Source: UBA2779 sp965232165
GTDB taxonomy: Bacteria > Spirochaetota > Spirochaetia > DSM-2461
Direction: 5' to 3'
Length of the DNA: 64,000 nt
Assembly: GCA_965232165.1 (NCBI GenBank)
Contig: CBDDOY010000001.1
Span: 930,001 to 994,000 of the forward strand
Both the position numbers and the translations under genes were made by a program. A model generated the notes under the pieces. That model ran no database searches. It worked only from the letters and a program-made list of their open reading frames with translations, and was not told the DNA's origin. Below are positions 35,811-45,356 of the stretch, one piece after another; the first letter of the stretch is position 1, and each line of letters starts with the position of its first letter.

Positions 35811-36926
35811 TTAAACAATTCGGTCTAACGCCCACGCCGCATGATCCCTAATTCCTTCTTCTTCGCTCTGGAGAAGCGATATCAAAGAGGGTTTTAATTC
35901 ATGCGCTTCAATATTTCCAGCGACAGTACAAGCATTTCGGATAAGCCCAGACTGTCCAGTCCGCATCAAAGGAGAACCGGCGAAACTTTGCATAACTGCA
36001 TTCTTATCCTTCAATTTAAGTACTTTGATAAGTTCAATGGAAGCTCCGGCATAATCGCGGTTGAAATTTTCGACATTCGTCGTTTTTGATTGGATGTTGA
36101 AGGGGCAGACTTCCTGACAGATGTCACAGCCGAATATCCAATTTGCCATGTTTGCACGGTATGGCTCAGGGACTGAGCCGGGATGCTCTATGCTGAGATA
36201 TGAGTTACACAGGGCGGTATTTATCCGGCCTGTAGGGGCTAACGCGTTTTGGGGGCAGGCATCTATACATCGTCGGCAGTCTTGCGGGCAGCTTAAAGGA
36301 CCGGAAGCAGGAGAAGGCGCAATGAAAGCAGCGGTAGTCAGTATGTGTCCAAGAACGGCCCAGCTTCCTATGCCCGGTATTATGGCCAGCCCGTTTCGTC
36401 CACGGAAGCCCATCCCGGAAACTTCTGCCAGCCAGACCTCGTCTAGGGGGCCAATGTCGGTGAAATTTTTGAATTGTTCCTCCGGATGCCGTTCCTTCAG
36501 TTTTTTCGCAATACGTTTCAGGCGGAAACCGAGTTCTTTGTGATAATCCCGGCCACGGGCATAGCGGGCGGTTTTTCCCACAGAAACACCAGATTCATTG
36601 CGGGATCCATCGGCTTGTCTGTCGATTTCGTCTTTGCGGTAATAGTTCAGGAAGCTTACCAATACTGACCGGCATCCAGGAAGCACGAGGTTTGGTCTAT
36701 ATTTGGAATCGGAATGGCCGGCCATCCAGAAGAGCCCCGGGGGAAGCCCCTCTGAAAGGTGATCCTTGAAGCGTTTCTCCCGTGCAGCAACCTTTTCTTC
36801 TTCGAGAGGCCAATGCAGGATGGCCGGCAGCACGAGACCTTCGGCTTCATAGAGACTTGATATAGATTCAAGAGAAATGGGCATATACCTGAACAATGAT
36901 ACGGCAGATTTGCCAATTTGGTGCAA
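35811..36926 (-). CDS. queG: Epoxyqueuosine reductase QueG
   Basis: 371 residues (start could be the later Met at about residue 15, MPISLESI, which lacks the odd N-terminal extension). Two 4Fe-4S clusters: CPQDCRRCIDACPQNAL and CDICQEVCPFN with the bacterial-ferredoxin C-x2-C-x2-C-x3-CP pattern; the N-terminal cobalamin-binding part has GCRSVLVSFLNYY and ARYARGRDYHKELG. C-terminal HEAT-like end. It reduces epoxyqueuosine to queuosine in tRNA wobble position 34. Confidence 0.93.
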   Translation of the reverse strand: MHQIGKSAVSLFRYMPISLESISSLYEAEGLVLPAILHWPLEEEKVAAREKRFKDHLSEGLPPGLFWMAGHSDSKYRPNLVLPGCRSVLVSFLNYYRKDEIDRQADGSRNESGVSVGKTARYARGRDYHKELGFRLKRIAKKLKERHPEEQFKNFTDIGPLDEVWLAEVSGMGFRGRNGLAIIPGIGSWAVLGHILTTAAFIAPSPASGPLSCPQDCRRCIDACPQNALAPTGRINTALCNSYLSIEHPGSVPEPYRANMANWIFGCDICQEVCPFNIQSKTTNVENFNRDYAGASIELIKVLKLKDKNAVMQSFAGSPLMRTGQSGLIRNACTVAGNIEAHELKPSLISLLQSEEEGIRDHAAWALDRIV

Positions 36927-37229
36927 GTTTTATGAGTGTCCCCGAACTTGTCATTCCGAAAGCTGTTTTTTAGAGGTGCCCTCAATCCCGGCCCTGCCCT
37001 TGATTGCAGGCATTTTATAGGCGTCAGGATGTCGGCTGATACGAGTGCTCCGACATGCAGATTCTTGTCAGTGTTTTGGGGCGATCCCTCTCGGCTCTTA
37101 TGGTCCGGGCGGGCCTGCCTGCTGCAGGCAGGCCGCTTCGGCGCCCATTTAATCCTCAAGACGCGCTGCCGTCTATGGGGAGAGGGGTAAGTTTGTCGCA
37201 TCAAAGCACAAGATATAACCCGGCAGACT

Positions 37230-37391
37230 CCTAGGAGTCTGTCGGACTTTGATGCTCACGGTGATTTTTGCCCTTTTTCCCTGCTACTGCGTTGCCAAAA
37301 TGCTCACGTAGCCCAGCTACGCTTGAACTTTTGTCGCCTTGTATCAGGAAAAAATCACTGCGTAACCCCTAAATCCGGCAGACTCCTAGGC
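37230..37391. repeat. MITE family 3, complete (about 160 bp)
   Basis: Ends are CTCCTAGGAGTCTGTCGGA and TCCGGCAGACTCCTAGG (one mismatch), unlike family 1. The interior carries the same core as family 1: CTGCTACTGCGTTGCCAAAA, TGCTCACGTAG and GTCGCCTTGTATC. So two element families share a middle with different ends. A fragment lies in the fructokinase pseudogene at 10528. Confidence 0.75.
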
Positions 37392-37508
37392 GCAAGGGAT
37401 TGAAACGGAAATGCCGCTGGCAGCCCCGGCGATTGGCAATGAGCCGGAGGCAGGCTGCCAGAGCAAGGCATTGCAGTGAAAAGCCCGACCCGAAGGGTTG
37501 CGCCCAAA
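37388..37508 (-). repeat. GC-rich interspersed repeat, copy 1
   Basis: About 120 bp. Read on the minus strand it goes GGGCGCAACCCTTCGGGTCG, GCTGCAATGCCTTG, CCGGCTCATTGCCAATCGCC, GGGGCTGCCAGCGGCATTTC, AATCCCTTGCGC. Near-identical copies are at 47128, 51261 and 62268, with a partial one at 48858. It has internal inverted symmetry (GGCAGCC / GGCTGCC) and no coding frame. Confidence 0.7.
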
Positions 37509-37593
37509 TAATGGTTCTGAATTTACGGTTCTCCCGCACCCTAATCTATCGTACAAAGGGTCTTTGGTTGTGCTCCGTGAACAAGTCCGGCCC

Positions 37594-37980
37594 TCATTTC
37601 CCAAACCAGGCATCTACGGCCTCTGGTGCGGCCGGTTTCCCGTCAATGAGGCAGGCCACCTTCATCAAGGCCTTCAGCACCAAAGTCTTATCAGGGAGGC
37701 GGACAATTTCCTGCTCAAAGAACAGCCTGTATTTTCCCTTGCGTATAGGCTTAACGGCGATTCTCACCCTGTCGCCCGAGTGCAGTGATTGGAGATAATC
37801 AATTTCCACCCTGCTGAGCACGAAATTGATTCCCCGGGCTGTCATATCGAGCCAGTCCCAACCGGTGGAGCGGCCATATTCATGGCGTGCATACTGGAGG
37901 TAATTCAGATAAACGGCATTATTCACTATGCCCTGCTGGTCGCATTCATAATCCCTAACGGTCAATTCAATATAGAACAT
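37594..37980 (-). CDS. Acyl-CoA thioesterase, YbgC/FadM-like hot-dog protein
   Basis: 128 residues. N-terminal VRDYECDQQGIVNNAVYLNYLQYARHEY (quoted in part: VRDYECDQQGIVNNAVYLNY) is the 4HBT signature, with the catalytic Asp/Gln region at about 10-14; a single hot-dog fold. It hydrolyses acyl-CoA or 4-hydroxybenzoyl-CoA-type thioesters. Stands alone; substrate unknown. Confidence 0.88.
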   Translation of the reverse strand: MFYIELTVRDYECDQQGIVNNAVYLNYLQYARHEYGRSTGWDWLDMTARGINFVLSRVEIDYLQSLHSGDRVRIAVKPIRKGKYRLFFEQEIVRLPDKTLVLKALMKVACLIDGKPAAPEAVDAWFGK

Positions 37981-38325
37981 ATTGGCTATTAGGATACACT
38001 GCTGCTGACAATTTGGGAAACTTCATGTAAGATGTCTATGGTGCCCCGAAGACTATGGGCGGCTCAATCGGCTGAAACCCTGCACTGTCAGGAAAAACTA
38101 TGCCGCTGCCCCCATTGAGCCTCGCAAAGGCCGATATGGAATAGAATATATGGGGCGGGCCGTTTTTCAGCTTAAATGAGCCGAAATTGCAGCAATGGGG
38201 ATTGAGACGGGGCGGAAAAGGCATGAGCACGTCCCGGTAAATCGGTTTTTCACCGGATTATATACGGCAATACGTGTTTGTTCCCCGCCACTAAGCTTTA
38301 GGGCGCTATATAAGATGTTTTATTC
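37981..38325. other. Intergenic, promoter region of recCBD
   Basis: About 345 bases with no credible gene. CGCTATATAAGATG at about 38304-38317, shortly before the recC start, could contain a -10. Nothing else seen. Confidence 0.35.
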
Positions 38326-41300
38326 ATGAGCGGTTATCATCTTTACAGGTCTTCCAGCCTGGCTTCATTTCCAGACAGATATCCGCATCTCTTTACTGCC
38401 GACAATATCCTTGCGGAACCTGTTTATATCATTGTCCAGAATTCAGGGCTTGGCGAGTGGCTTTCCCGCTTCCTGGCGCATAAACTCGGCGGCGTTATGG
38501 GGCTGCGTATTCTCATGCCTGAACAGGCCCTGCGTAAATTCGCCCTGTTCTTTCCCTTCGCCTGCAGCCGTGTCGGGGGAAACGTCGAGAAACTCCTCTT
38601 TATGGACGGCATGAAGCTCACCATTTACAAGGCTCTGGAGGAATTGCTGGACGGCGATGAAACATTTTCAGACATCGCCCGCTACCTTGGTTCCAATCGA
38701 GCGGGCCGACTTTGGCCCATGGCCGAAACCTTGGCATCGGTGTTCCACCAGTACGGCATGAACTGCCGGCCTCTCATTGATTCCTGGGAAAACGGCCAAG
38801 TTCATCTCGATGGGGAAGAGGCATGGCAAATGCGCCTTTGGCGCCGAATCTTCCATGATAAGTCGCCCTATGCCCATATCAGCCAGGTCCTCTCGGCCAT
38901 AGCAGAGACCAATGAACCCTATACCGGCGAGGATTCGCGTCTCATTCTTTTCGGATCCACCTTCCTCGGCGAAACAGGACTTGGGTTCTTTAAGAAACTC
39001 TCCCGGTTCCTTGATGTTCATCACTTCGTTCTTTCGCCCTATGCCGGCACAGGGTCTCCAACACAGCCCTTCCTCATCAGTAATGCGCGGCTTTCCTCCG
39101 GGTTCAATGCCCTGATACCCAAACTCCGGCCGGATAGTCAAGAGGGCCATTGGGTTAACTCCGGATATCCGGACACCACCCTTCATCGCCTTCGTGCCTC
39201 CCTTATCAATGATGAGGAATTTGCAGGACCTCTGCTCGACGACGGAAGCTTGTGTTTCCATGACAGTCCGGGCATTCGCCGTTGTGTCGAAATTCTCAAA
39301 GACGCCATACTTGCCGCTCTGCGGGACGATGAAACCCTCGCACCCACCCAGATCGGGGTATTGGCCCCCGACATAGGCTTGTATGCCCCCTATATCGAAA
39401 CGATATTCCCCGCCCTGGGCGGCCAAGACATACCCCGGACCGATCATCTTCCTTACAATATCACCGACCTTCCTCATAGAGATGAGGCCCCCTATCCCTC
39501 CGCTCTGGGCGCCTTGCTAGACCTGCCGGGAGCCCGGTTCGGCTGTAACGAACTTCTCAGACTGGTGACAAACCCCTGCTTCTCTCCCGCTGCAGCCGAT
39601 CCCTCCCTGGCTGAGCAATGGAAGAATCTCATCGACATATCAAACATCCGCTGGGGTGTGGATAGCCGGCATCGTGAGGAAGCCGGGGCCGCCGACCATA
39701 TAACCGGTTCCTGGAAACAGGCCTTTGAACGTGTCATCGCCGGATATTATTACGACGAAGGCGACAACCCGGAAATTCTTCCATTGCCGGATGTCTCGGA
39801 TACGAAGGCCGAAGATGCCGGTAAGCTGATGCAGGTGATTATGGGGTTAAACAGCCAGATTCGGCCGCTCCATAAGCAATCCATGATGCTCAAGGAATGG
39901 ACCGCCCTCTGGGAATCCATCATCGGCACTTGGCTAAGAGCGAGGCTTGAGGATGAGAACGACAGAATTCGCATAAAGGAAGCTCTCCGCAATCTCAATG
40001 CCCTCAGCGCCGATGTGAATGATCTTTCAGACTTCGCCGATGCCCGCATCCCCTGGCCGGTGTTCCGCAGCCTCCTGGACGAATTCCGCTCGAATGCCGG
40101 CAACAGACGCGGCCGTTATCTGGCGCGGGGGATAACCTGCGGATCACTCAAACCCACCCGGGCCATTCCTTTCCGGCGCATCTACGTTTTGGGCTTGGAT
40201 GAATCGGCCTGGCCGGGCCGAGACAGCCCTGTCGGCTTCGATCTGAGAGAACGGATACCCCGGGCCATCGACCTCTCCAGAGAATCAATTGACCGCTTCA
40301 CAATCCTGGAGGTGCTCTACTCGGCCGCCGACCACCTTTCCCTGTTTTATACCGGCAGGGATTTGGAAAGAGGTGAGGTGCTCGCTCCCTCGGCATCCAT
40401 CCTCGAATTACTGGATTATCTGGGCGAAGGCTCCGAATGCCTGATTAGACGGCACCGGTTTCTTCCCTACGATTCGGCGGCGCTCACAGGGGAGGGGCCG
40501 TTAGCGACGTGTTCAACAGAAGCCCTTGCGTTGGCCGAAGCCCGAAACAGGCGCTCAAACCCCGTTGAAATCCTTCCCCTCCCTCTGCCGGAGGAGGAAG
40601 AATCGACAGATTGGATGAGCCTTGTCGCCTTCCTCAGGAATCCCATACGGTTTTTCTATCGGCAGCGCCTCGGTGCGGAACTGGATATCGGCCAAGAAAG
40701 CCCTGATGATAATGACATCTTGGAATCACAGCCCCTTCGCTGGTGGCGCTATCGGGATGAAACCGTCAGAGGAGCCATCTCTGCTCTTGCCCGCCCCGAT
40801 GAATTCGTGAGGGTATTTCAACGGATCAGCCAATTGGAATCGGCCGTCAGTCAAACCCCCGTCGCGGAGATTCAAGCGGGTCAGTGGCGGGAAGAATCAC
40901 GGGCCCTTCAGCTTCAGCTTCAGCGCATTATCCGGGAAGGCTACTGCCCCGAGGAATCATTCACATGCCGCCTGATGGAGCTTGATGCCGAACACCACGG
41001 TGCCGTCGCTCCTTCGGCGGAGGGTTTCATCGACATCGGGGCCCCGAGGGTTGCTCTGGATGATGGTTCGCACCTCGGCATCCAGGGTTCCATAGACGGA
41101 CTGGGGTTTCTCCGCGTGGAGGGCGAATCAAACCGGCAGGTGTGGACTCTCGTGGATTTTGTCTCCAGGAGAACACCGGGAGCCGCCCATAATATCCGTG
41201 GCTGGATGGCCGCCCTGGTACTTGCGGCGGCCTTAGAGAACCCTCCCCGGGAAATCCGTGTCTTCCGGGTTGGTCAACAAGACTATAAGGCCAGACGCTA

Positions 41301-41658
41301 CTACTTCCGGGAAGATGACATCCCTGAGGGCAGCGGCGGCGAAAAGAAACTGTTGTCCCAGCCGCATAGGCTTCTTCAGCGCCTTGGCGCTGTCTACAGG
41401 CGAGGAAAACGGCTTCCTCTCCCCCTCTATCCCGAACTGGCCGATGAACTGCATCGTGCAATCAAAGACACCGGTATTGAAGACTTCTCCGCCTCCTTTG
41501 CCGCAGCCTGGAACAAGGTTATTTCCAATAGCCAGGCGCCTTTTTCGGCCATGCGGGACTGTCCCTGGCGCCGACGCTTCCTCTCCTCAACCGCTTCTCT
41601 TGAAGACCAGGCACGCCAAGCCTTAGTGGACCTCTATATGGAGGGCGGCATCCTATGA
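38326..41658 (+). CDS. recC: Exodeoxyribonuclease V gamma chain (RecC)
   Basis: 1110 residues, matching RecC length. It lacks intact helicase motifs, as RecC does, but keeps RecC-type segments: N-terminal YRSSSLASFP and YIIVQNSGLGEWLSRFLAHKLG, the middle LGLDESAWPGRDSPVGFDL, and the C-terminal DWMSLVAFLRNPIRFFYRQRLG. RecC scans for Chi and holds RecB and RecD in the RecBCD helicase-nuclease. First gene of an operon; the stop overlaps recB by 4 nt. Confidence 0.92.
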   Translation: MSGYHLYRSSSLASFPDRYPHLFTADNILAEPVYIIVQNSGLGEWLSRFLAHKLGGVMGLRILMPEQALRKFALFFPFACSRVGGNVEKLLFMDGMKLTIYKALEELLDGDETFSDIARYLGSNRAGRLWPMAETLASVFHQYGMNCRPLIDSWENGQVHLDGEEAWQMRLWRRIFHDKSPYAHISQVLSAIAETNEPYTGEDSRLILFGSTFLGETGLGFFKKLSRFLDVHHFVLSPYAGTGSPTQPFLISNARLSSGFNALIPKLRPDSQEGHWVNSGYPDTTLHRLRASLINDEEFAGPLLDDGSLCFHDSPGIRRCVEILKDAILAALRDDETLAPTQIGVLAPDIGLYAPYIETIFPALGGQDIPRTDHLPYNITDLPHRDEAPYPSALGALLDLPGARFGCNELLRLVTNPCFSPAAADPSLAEQWKNLIDISNIRWGVDSRHREEAGAADHITGSWKQAFERVIAGYYYDEGDNPEILPLPDVSDTKAEDAGKLMQVIMGLNSQIRPLHKQSMMLKEWTALWESIIGTWLRARLEDENDRIRIKEALRNLNALSADVNDLSDFADARIPWPVFRSLLDEFRSNAGNRRGRYLARGITCGSLKPTRAIPFRRIYVLGLDESAWPGRDSPVGFDLRERIPRAIDLSRESIDRFTILEVLYSAADHLSLFYTGRDLERGEVLAPSASILELLDYLGEGSECLIRRHRFLPYDSAALTGEGPLATCSTEALALAEARNRRSNPVEILPLPLPEEEESTDWMSLVAFLRNPIRFFYRQRLGAELDIGQESPDDNDILESQPLRWWRYRDETVRGAISALARPDEFVRVFQRISQLESAVSQTPVAEIQAGQWREESRALQLQLQRIIREGYCPEESFTCRLMELDAEHHGAVAPSAEGFIDIGAPRVALDDGSHLGIQGSIDGLGFLRVEGESNRQVWTLVDFVSRRTPGAAHNIRGWMAALVLAAALENPPREIRVFRVGQQDYKARRYYFREDDIPEGSGGEKKLLSQPHRLLQRLGAVYRRGKRLPLPLYPELADELHRAIKDTGIEDFSASFAAAWNKVISNSQAPFSAMRDCPWRRRFLSSTASLEDQARQALVDLYMEGGIL

Positions 41659-44600
41659 GCGGTCGAGTCTACGATCCTGAAAACACACCCATAGCCGGAA
41701 CCATGCTGATTGAGGCATCGGCAGGAACAGGAAAAACCTACGCCTTAGAACGGATGGTCGCGAGATTGATAGGGAGGGAAAATCAGCCCCTGAGTATCGA
41801 TAACATACTCGTCGTAACCTTCACAAACAGCGCCGCCCGGGAAATGAAGGAACGTATCCGGCTCATACTCACTCGGCGTTCAAGGGAAACATGGCGCTCC
41901 TCCTCTGAGCGGGAGAGGTACCGCAATGCCTTGACGGACTTTGGCCGTGCATCCATCCTCACGATTCACAGTTTCTGTCTCATGGTTCTCGGCACTTGGC
42001 CCTTTGAGGCGTCGGCTCCATTCCGGCAGGAAATGATTCCCGGCAACAAGCTGGAAACCGAGGAAGCTCACACCTGGCTCGCCTCCCTGGACGCCTCCGC
42101 CATCGCTCCTGAAATACTGGAATCCGCCTACAGACAGGCCGGAAGCAGCACTAAACTCATCTCTGAAATCGTGCGAGAGTTAATCGGCGATGGCCGCCCT
42201 CCAGGATCGGTTCTTCTTCCAGACAGTGAAGACATCGAAGCCTTCAACTCCTTCGTCAGCGACTCCAACAATCCTGAAGGCCGGCTATCTGCCGCCGCCG
42301 ACAGTCTCTTCACTCCGGCATGGAGCAGCGCAGCGCTGAAGGCCGTATTCAAGGCTGCGGGCGGAGCCAATAAGACAGCGGCGAGTCTAAACAAAATATG
42401 CGCCCACATGGCGGCCTGCCGTGCCCTCAAAGGCATTCCCGCCCTCACAGACGGCATACTGGGGGATCCTGCGGAGGCGGGCATAAAGAGTCACTTCCAT
42501 GAACTGCTGCATGCCGCCGCCGGCCTGAATACCGATGCGGGAAGCCTTGACGGTGAATCCAGCGCCCTGCTGCAGGCATTGAAAGATTTCCTTACGATCA
42601 TTGCCCCCTACATCGAAATCAGAAAAGAAGGCCGAGAGGTCAAGGCCGTCAATCTCCTTGACCGATATATGCGCTGCATCTTCTACGGCCTTGTCCGGCA
42701 GAAATTGAAACCGCGGGTAGACAGGCGCAAAGACGAGACCGGTATCTGGGGCTACGCCGATCTTATCCAACGCGTCAGCCAGGCCGTGGAAAGACCTGAT
42801 TCACCCTTGACACGGCTCCTCCGAACACGCTACAGGGCGGCCCTCATCGATGAATTCCAGGATACTGACCCCCTGCAATGGCAGATGTTTCACAGCCTGT
42901 TCTCCGGCCCCGGCCACATTCTCGCCCTTATCGGCGATCCCAAGCAGTGCATCTATGGATTTCGGGGAACGGGTCTCCAAGGCTATCAAGCAGCCAAGTC
43001 TCTCATTCCGGCAGAAAAACAATACCGTCTGGAAACCAATTTCCGTTCAAGGGCTTCCTTGGCTGCCGTCATCAACCGCCTTTTTTCCCCCGTATTCCGA
43101 ACTCGCTGTGACGGCGGCAGGCCCATAGGCTTTTTCCCAGTAGAATCGGGCCGCCCTGCCGGAGACAGGTTCTGCTATCCCCATGCCGAGATACCCATCA
43201 CCATAATCAAGGCGGCCAGTGAAAGCGAGTACGCCGATGGCATAGTTAGGGAAATACGGGCCTTGCTCGACCCGGAAACCGGCGGCCAATGGATTTCCGA
43301 TAGTCCAATCGGTGAAACAGGCACAAGGGACCCCTCCCTCTCCCGCAGGGTGTTAGCCTCCGATATAGCTGTTCTTGTCCGTACTGTCCGGCAGGAAGAA
43401 GACTTCATTTCAAGGCTCACCGCCCTGGAAATCCCGACACTTTGCTACCGCAGCCGCTCTGTATTCACCCAGCCCATCTGTGAGGCGGTCTATGGTCTGC
43501 TTCGGGCTCTTGATGCACCCCGTAACCAGGCCCTGTGGCGTTCCGTTCTCCTTGACGAGTTCTTTCGACTGCCCCCGGACTTGCTGCTCAGGCTCGAACA
43601 ATCCGGCTGTCTTGACCATTTCTCCGAAAAGGGTATGGAATGGAAACGGCTCTTTGTCTCCGGCAAATCCTTCCTTGCCTTTGAATCTTTCTTCGGCTAC
43701 AGCATAAAACTGGCATCCTGGGCCGAAGAAACCGGGTATGCCGGCTCGGCAGATCACCTCCGCCATCCCTGGACCAGGCGGGTTATATCCCGAAGCGGCG
43801 GGGAGCGTCTCTGGCAGGATTGGCGGCAAATCAGCGAACTCATTCAGAAAAAACAAAGCGAGGGCCTGAGGGACATCCCCGGCATCATCGCCTGGATGCG
43901 CCGTTGCGCACAGGATCAAAACCTCGAAAAAAGCGAGTTTCTCGTCCGGCTTGAAACAGAATCTCCAGCGGTCCGTGTGCTAACCATGCATGCCTCCAAG
44001 GGCTTGGAGTTCCCCCTTGTCTTCCTGCATGGCGGATTCACGGGAAAAACCAAGCACAGCAGCCGGGATTCCTACCGTTTCGACGACAGAGGCACGCTTG
44101 TGACAGACCGTCTCTGCCGGGAGAGATACTTCAATCGCCATCGTGCCAACAATTGGGAAGAGGACAAGCGGCTATGGTATGTCGCCTTTACCAGGGCGGT
44201 CTACAAACTTTGGGCGCCTTTCCTAAGCGATGAAAAACGCGTTGTACAGATGGATTCATTTTGGGATATCGCCATTAGCCGGACAGCCGATCCGCCGGAT
44301 CAATTCCGTCTGCCGCCCCATGAATCCATGGACAGGAAGAATGCCGGCGGTTTCAAGCAGCAACTGTGTTCGAAGCTCGATGAGTTCGCTGAAAATTCGG
44401 ATTTGATGCATCTCATTGATTCCGGAACTTCGCAGCCAACGCCTTTGCCGAAGCCCAAGCCTGCCCGGCAAGGGCCGCTCTGTCTTGCTCCGCTGCCGTC
44501 TTGTCCCGCCGGTATGAGAGACCCCGCTACCGAAAGCTACACCTCCCTCCTCCTAAGCCTCAGACGGGATTCAGGCTACCCAGTTGAGCAGGATAAGGAT

Positions 44601-45356
44601 GTTGACCATATCATCGCCTCTTCGGACGATTTCTTGCCTGAAGCGGATAACGACACGAATCCCCTCGGCCAGGACGGCGGGGCCATCTTCGGCCAACTGA
44701 TACACGCCTGCCTTGAACAATGCGATTTCAGCCTGGCTGCAAGCGACGATAAGAGAATCTGGTTCTCCCATCAGGACACTGAAGACCTTTTTAACTCTCT
44801 GGCAAACCGCTTCTACCCGCCTAACTGGTATGAAAGCCGCTCCGCAGCACTGAAAACCATGGTAAGACGGGCGCTTAGGGTTTCCATTCCCTCTCTGGGC
44901 CGTCTCTGCGATCTTCAGCCCCGGCAGTTTCGCCGGGAAATCGAATTTCAGGTATACCTGCCGCAGGGGACAAGCCTTGATGTCGACAGCACGGAAATCC
45001 GTATTGACAGCGGCTTCCTCAAGGGATTTATCGACCTTCTGCTCCGAAAAGATGGGCGATGGTGGGTGGTGGATTGGAAGACTAACCTCCTTCCGTCCGG
45101 CAGGAGTTATGAGGATATCATGAAAGAGAATCTTTATCGGCTCCAATACGAACTCTATCTCATAGGGCTTTGCCGGACCCTTTCTGGAAATCTCGGCCGT
45201 CCTATAGACTGGGAAAAAGAGATCGGCGGGGCGGCCTACCTCTTCCTCCGCGGCCTGGACGAACAGAGTGAAGATGGAATATGGACATCCAAGCCTACAC
45301 GGCGGCACATCCTTGGCATTGCAAAGGCCATGGGTTGTTTTGAGGCGATAAAATGA
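41655..45356 (+). CDS. recB: Exodeoxyribonuclease V beta chain (RecB)
   Basis: 1233 residues. UvrD-type helicase: Walker A IEASAGTGKTYALERMV, Walker B region YRAALIDEFQDTDPLQWQMF and VRVLTMHASKGLEFPLVFL, then LWYVAFTRAVYKLW. C-terminal RecB nuclease domain: GFIDLLLRKDGRWWVVDWKTN with Asp-x-Asp...Asp-x-Lys as in E. coli GFIDLVF...LLDYKSN. It unwinds 3'-5' and degrades DNA at double-strand ends. It starts inside recC (ATGA) and overlaps recD by 4 nt. Confidence 0.95.
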   Translation: MSGRVYDPENTPIAGTMLIEASAGTGKTYALERMVARLIGRENQPLSIDNILVVTFTNSAAREMKERIRLILTRRSRETWRSSSERERYRNALTDFGRASILTIHSFCLMVLGTWPFEASAPFRQEMIPGNKLETEEAHTWLASLDASAIAPEILESAYRQAGSSTKLISEIVRELIGDGRPPGSVLLPDSEDIEAFNSFVSDSNNPEGRLSAAADSLFTPAWSSAALKAVFKAAGGANKTAASLNKICAHMAACRALKGIPALTDGILGDPAEAGIKSHFHELLHAAAGLNTDAGSLDGESSALLQALKDFLTIIAPYIEIRKEGREVKAVNLLDRYMRCIFYGLVRQKLKPRVDRRKDETGIWGYADLIQRVSQAVERPDSPLTRLLRTRYRAALIDEFQDTDPLQWQMFHSLFSGPGHILALIGDPKQCIYGFRGTGLQGYQAAKSLIPAEKQYRLETNFRSRASLAAVINRLFSPVFRTRCDGGRPIGFFPVESGRPAGDRFCYPHAEIPITIIKAASESEYADGIVREIRALLDPETGGQWISDSPIGETGTRDPSLSRRVLASDIAVLVRTVRQEEDFISRLTALEIPTLCYRSRSVFTQPICEAVYGLLRALDAPRNQALWRSVLLDEFFRLPPDLLLRLEQSGCLDHFSEKGMEWKRLFVSGKSFLAFESFFGYSIKLASWAEETGYAGSADHLRHPWTRRVISRSGGERLWQDWRQISELIQKKQSEGLRDIPGIIAWMRRCAQDQNLEKSEFLVRLETESPAVRVLTMHASKGLEFPLVFLHGGFTGKTKHSSRDSYRFDDRGTLVTDRLCRERYFNRHRANNWEEDKRLWYVAFTRAVYKLWAPFLSDEKRVVQMDSFWDIAISRTADPPDQFRLPPHESMDRKNAGGFKQQLCSKLDEFAENSDLMHLIDSGTSQPTPLPKPKPARQGPLCLAPLPSCPAGMRDPATESYTSLLLSLRRDSGYPVEQDKDVDHIIASSDDFLPEADNDTNPLGQDGGAIFGQLIHACLEQCDFSLAASDDKRIWFSHQDTEDLFNSLANRFYPPNWYESRSAALKTMVRRALRVSIPSLGRLCDLQPRQFRREIEFQVYLPQGTSLDVDSTEIRIDSGFLKGFIDLLLRKDGRWWVVDWKTNLLPSGRSYEDIMKENLYRLQYELYLIGLCRTLSGNLGRPIDWEKEIGGAAYLFLRGLDEQSEDGIWTSKPTRRHILGIAKAMGCFEAIK

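Larger units (their letters stand above)
36927..37593. other. Repeat-filled interval without genes
   Basis: Contains a MITE family 1 right end at 36956-36981 (AGCTGTTTTTTAGAGGTGCCC), a CTGCCTGCTGCAGGCAGG hairpin near 37117, a full MITE family 3 element (37230-37391) and a GC-rich repeat (37388-37508). No credible gene. Confidence 0.6.

Noticed and set aside
41655..45356. Antisense frames of 70-245 codons within recB
   Set aside because: High third-position GC leaves open antisense frames; none shows a recognisable domain.
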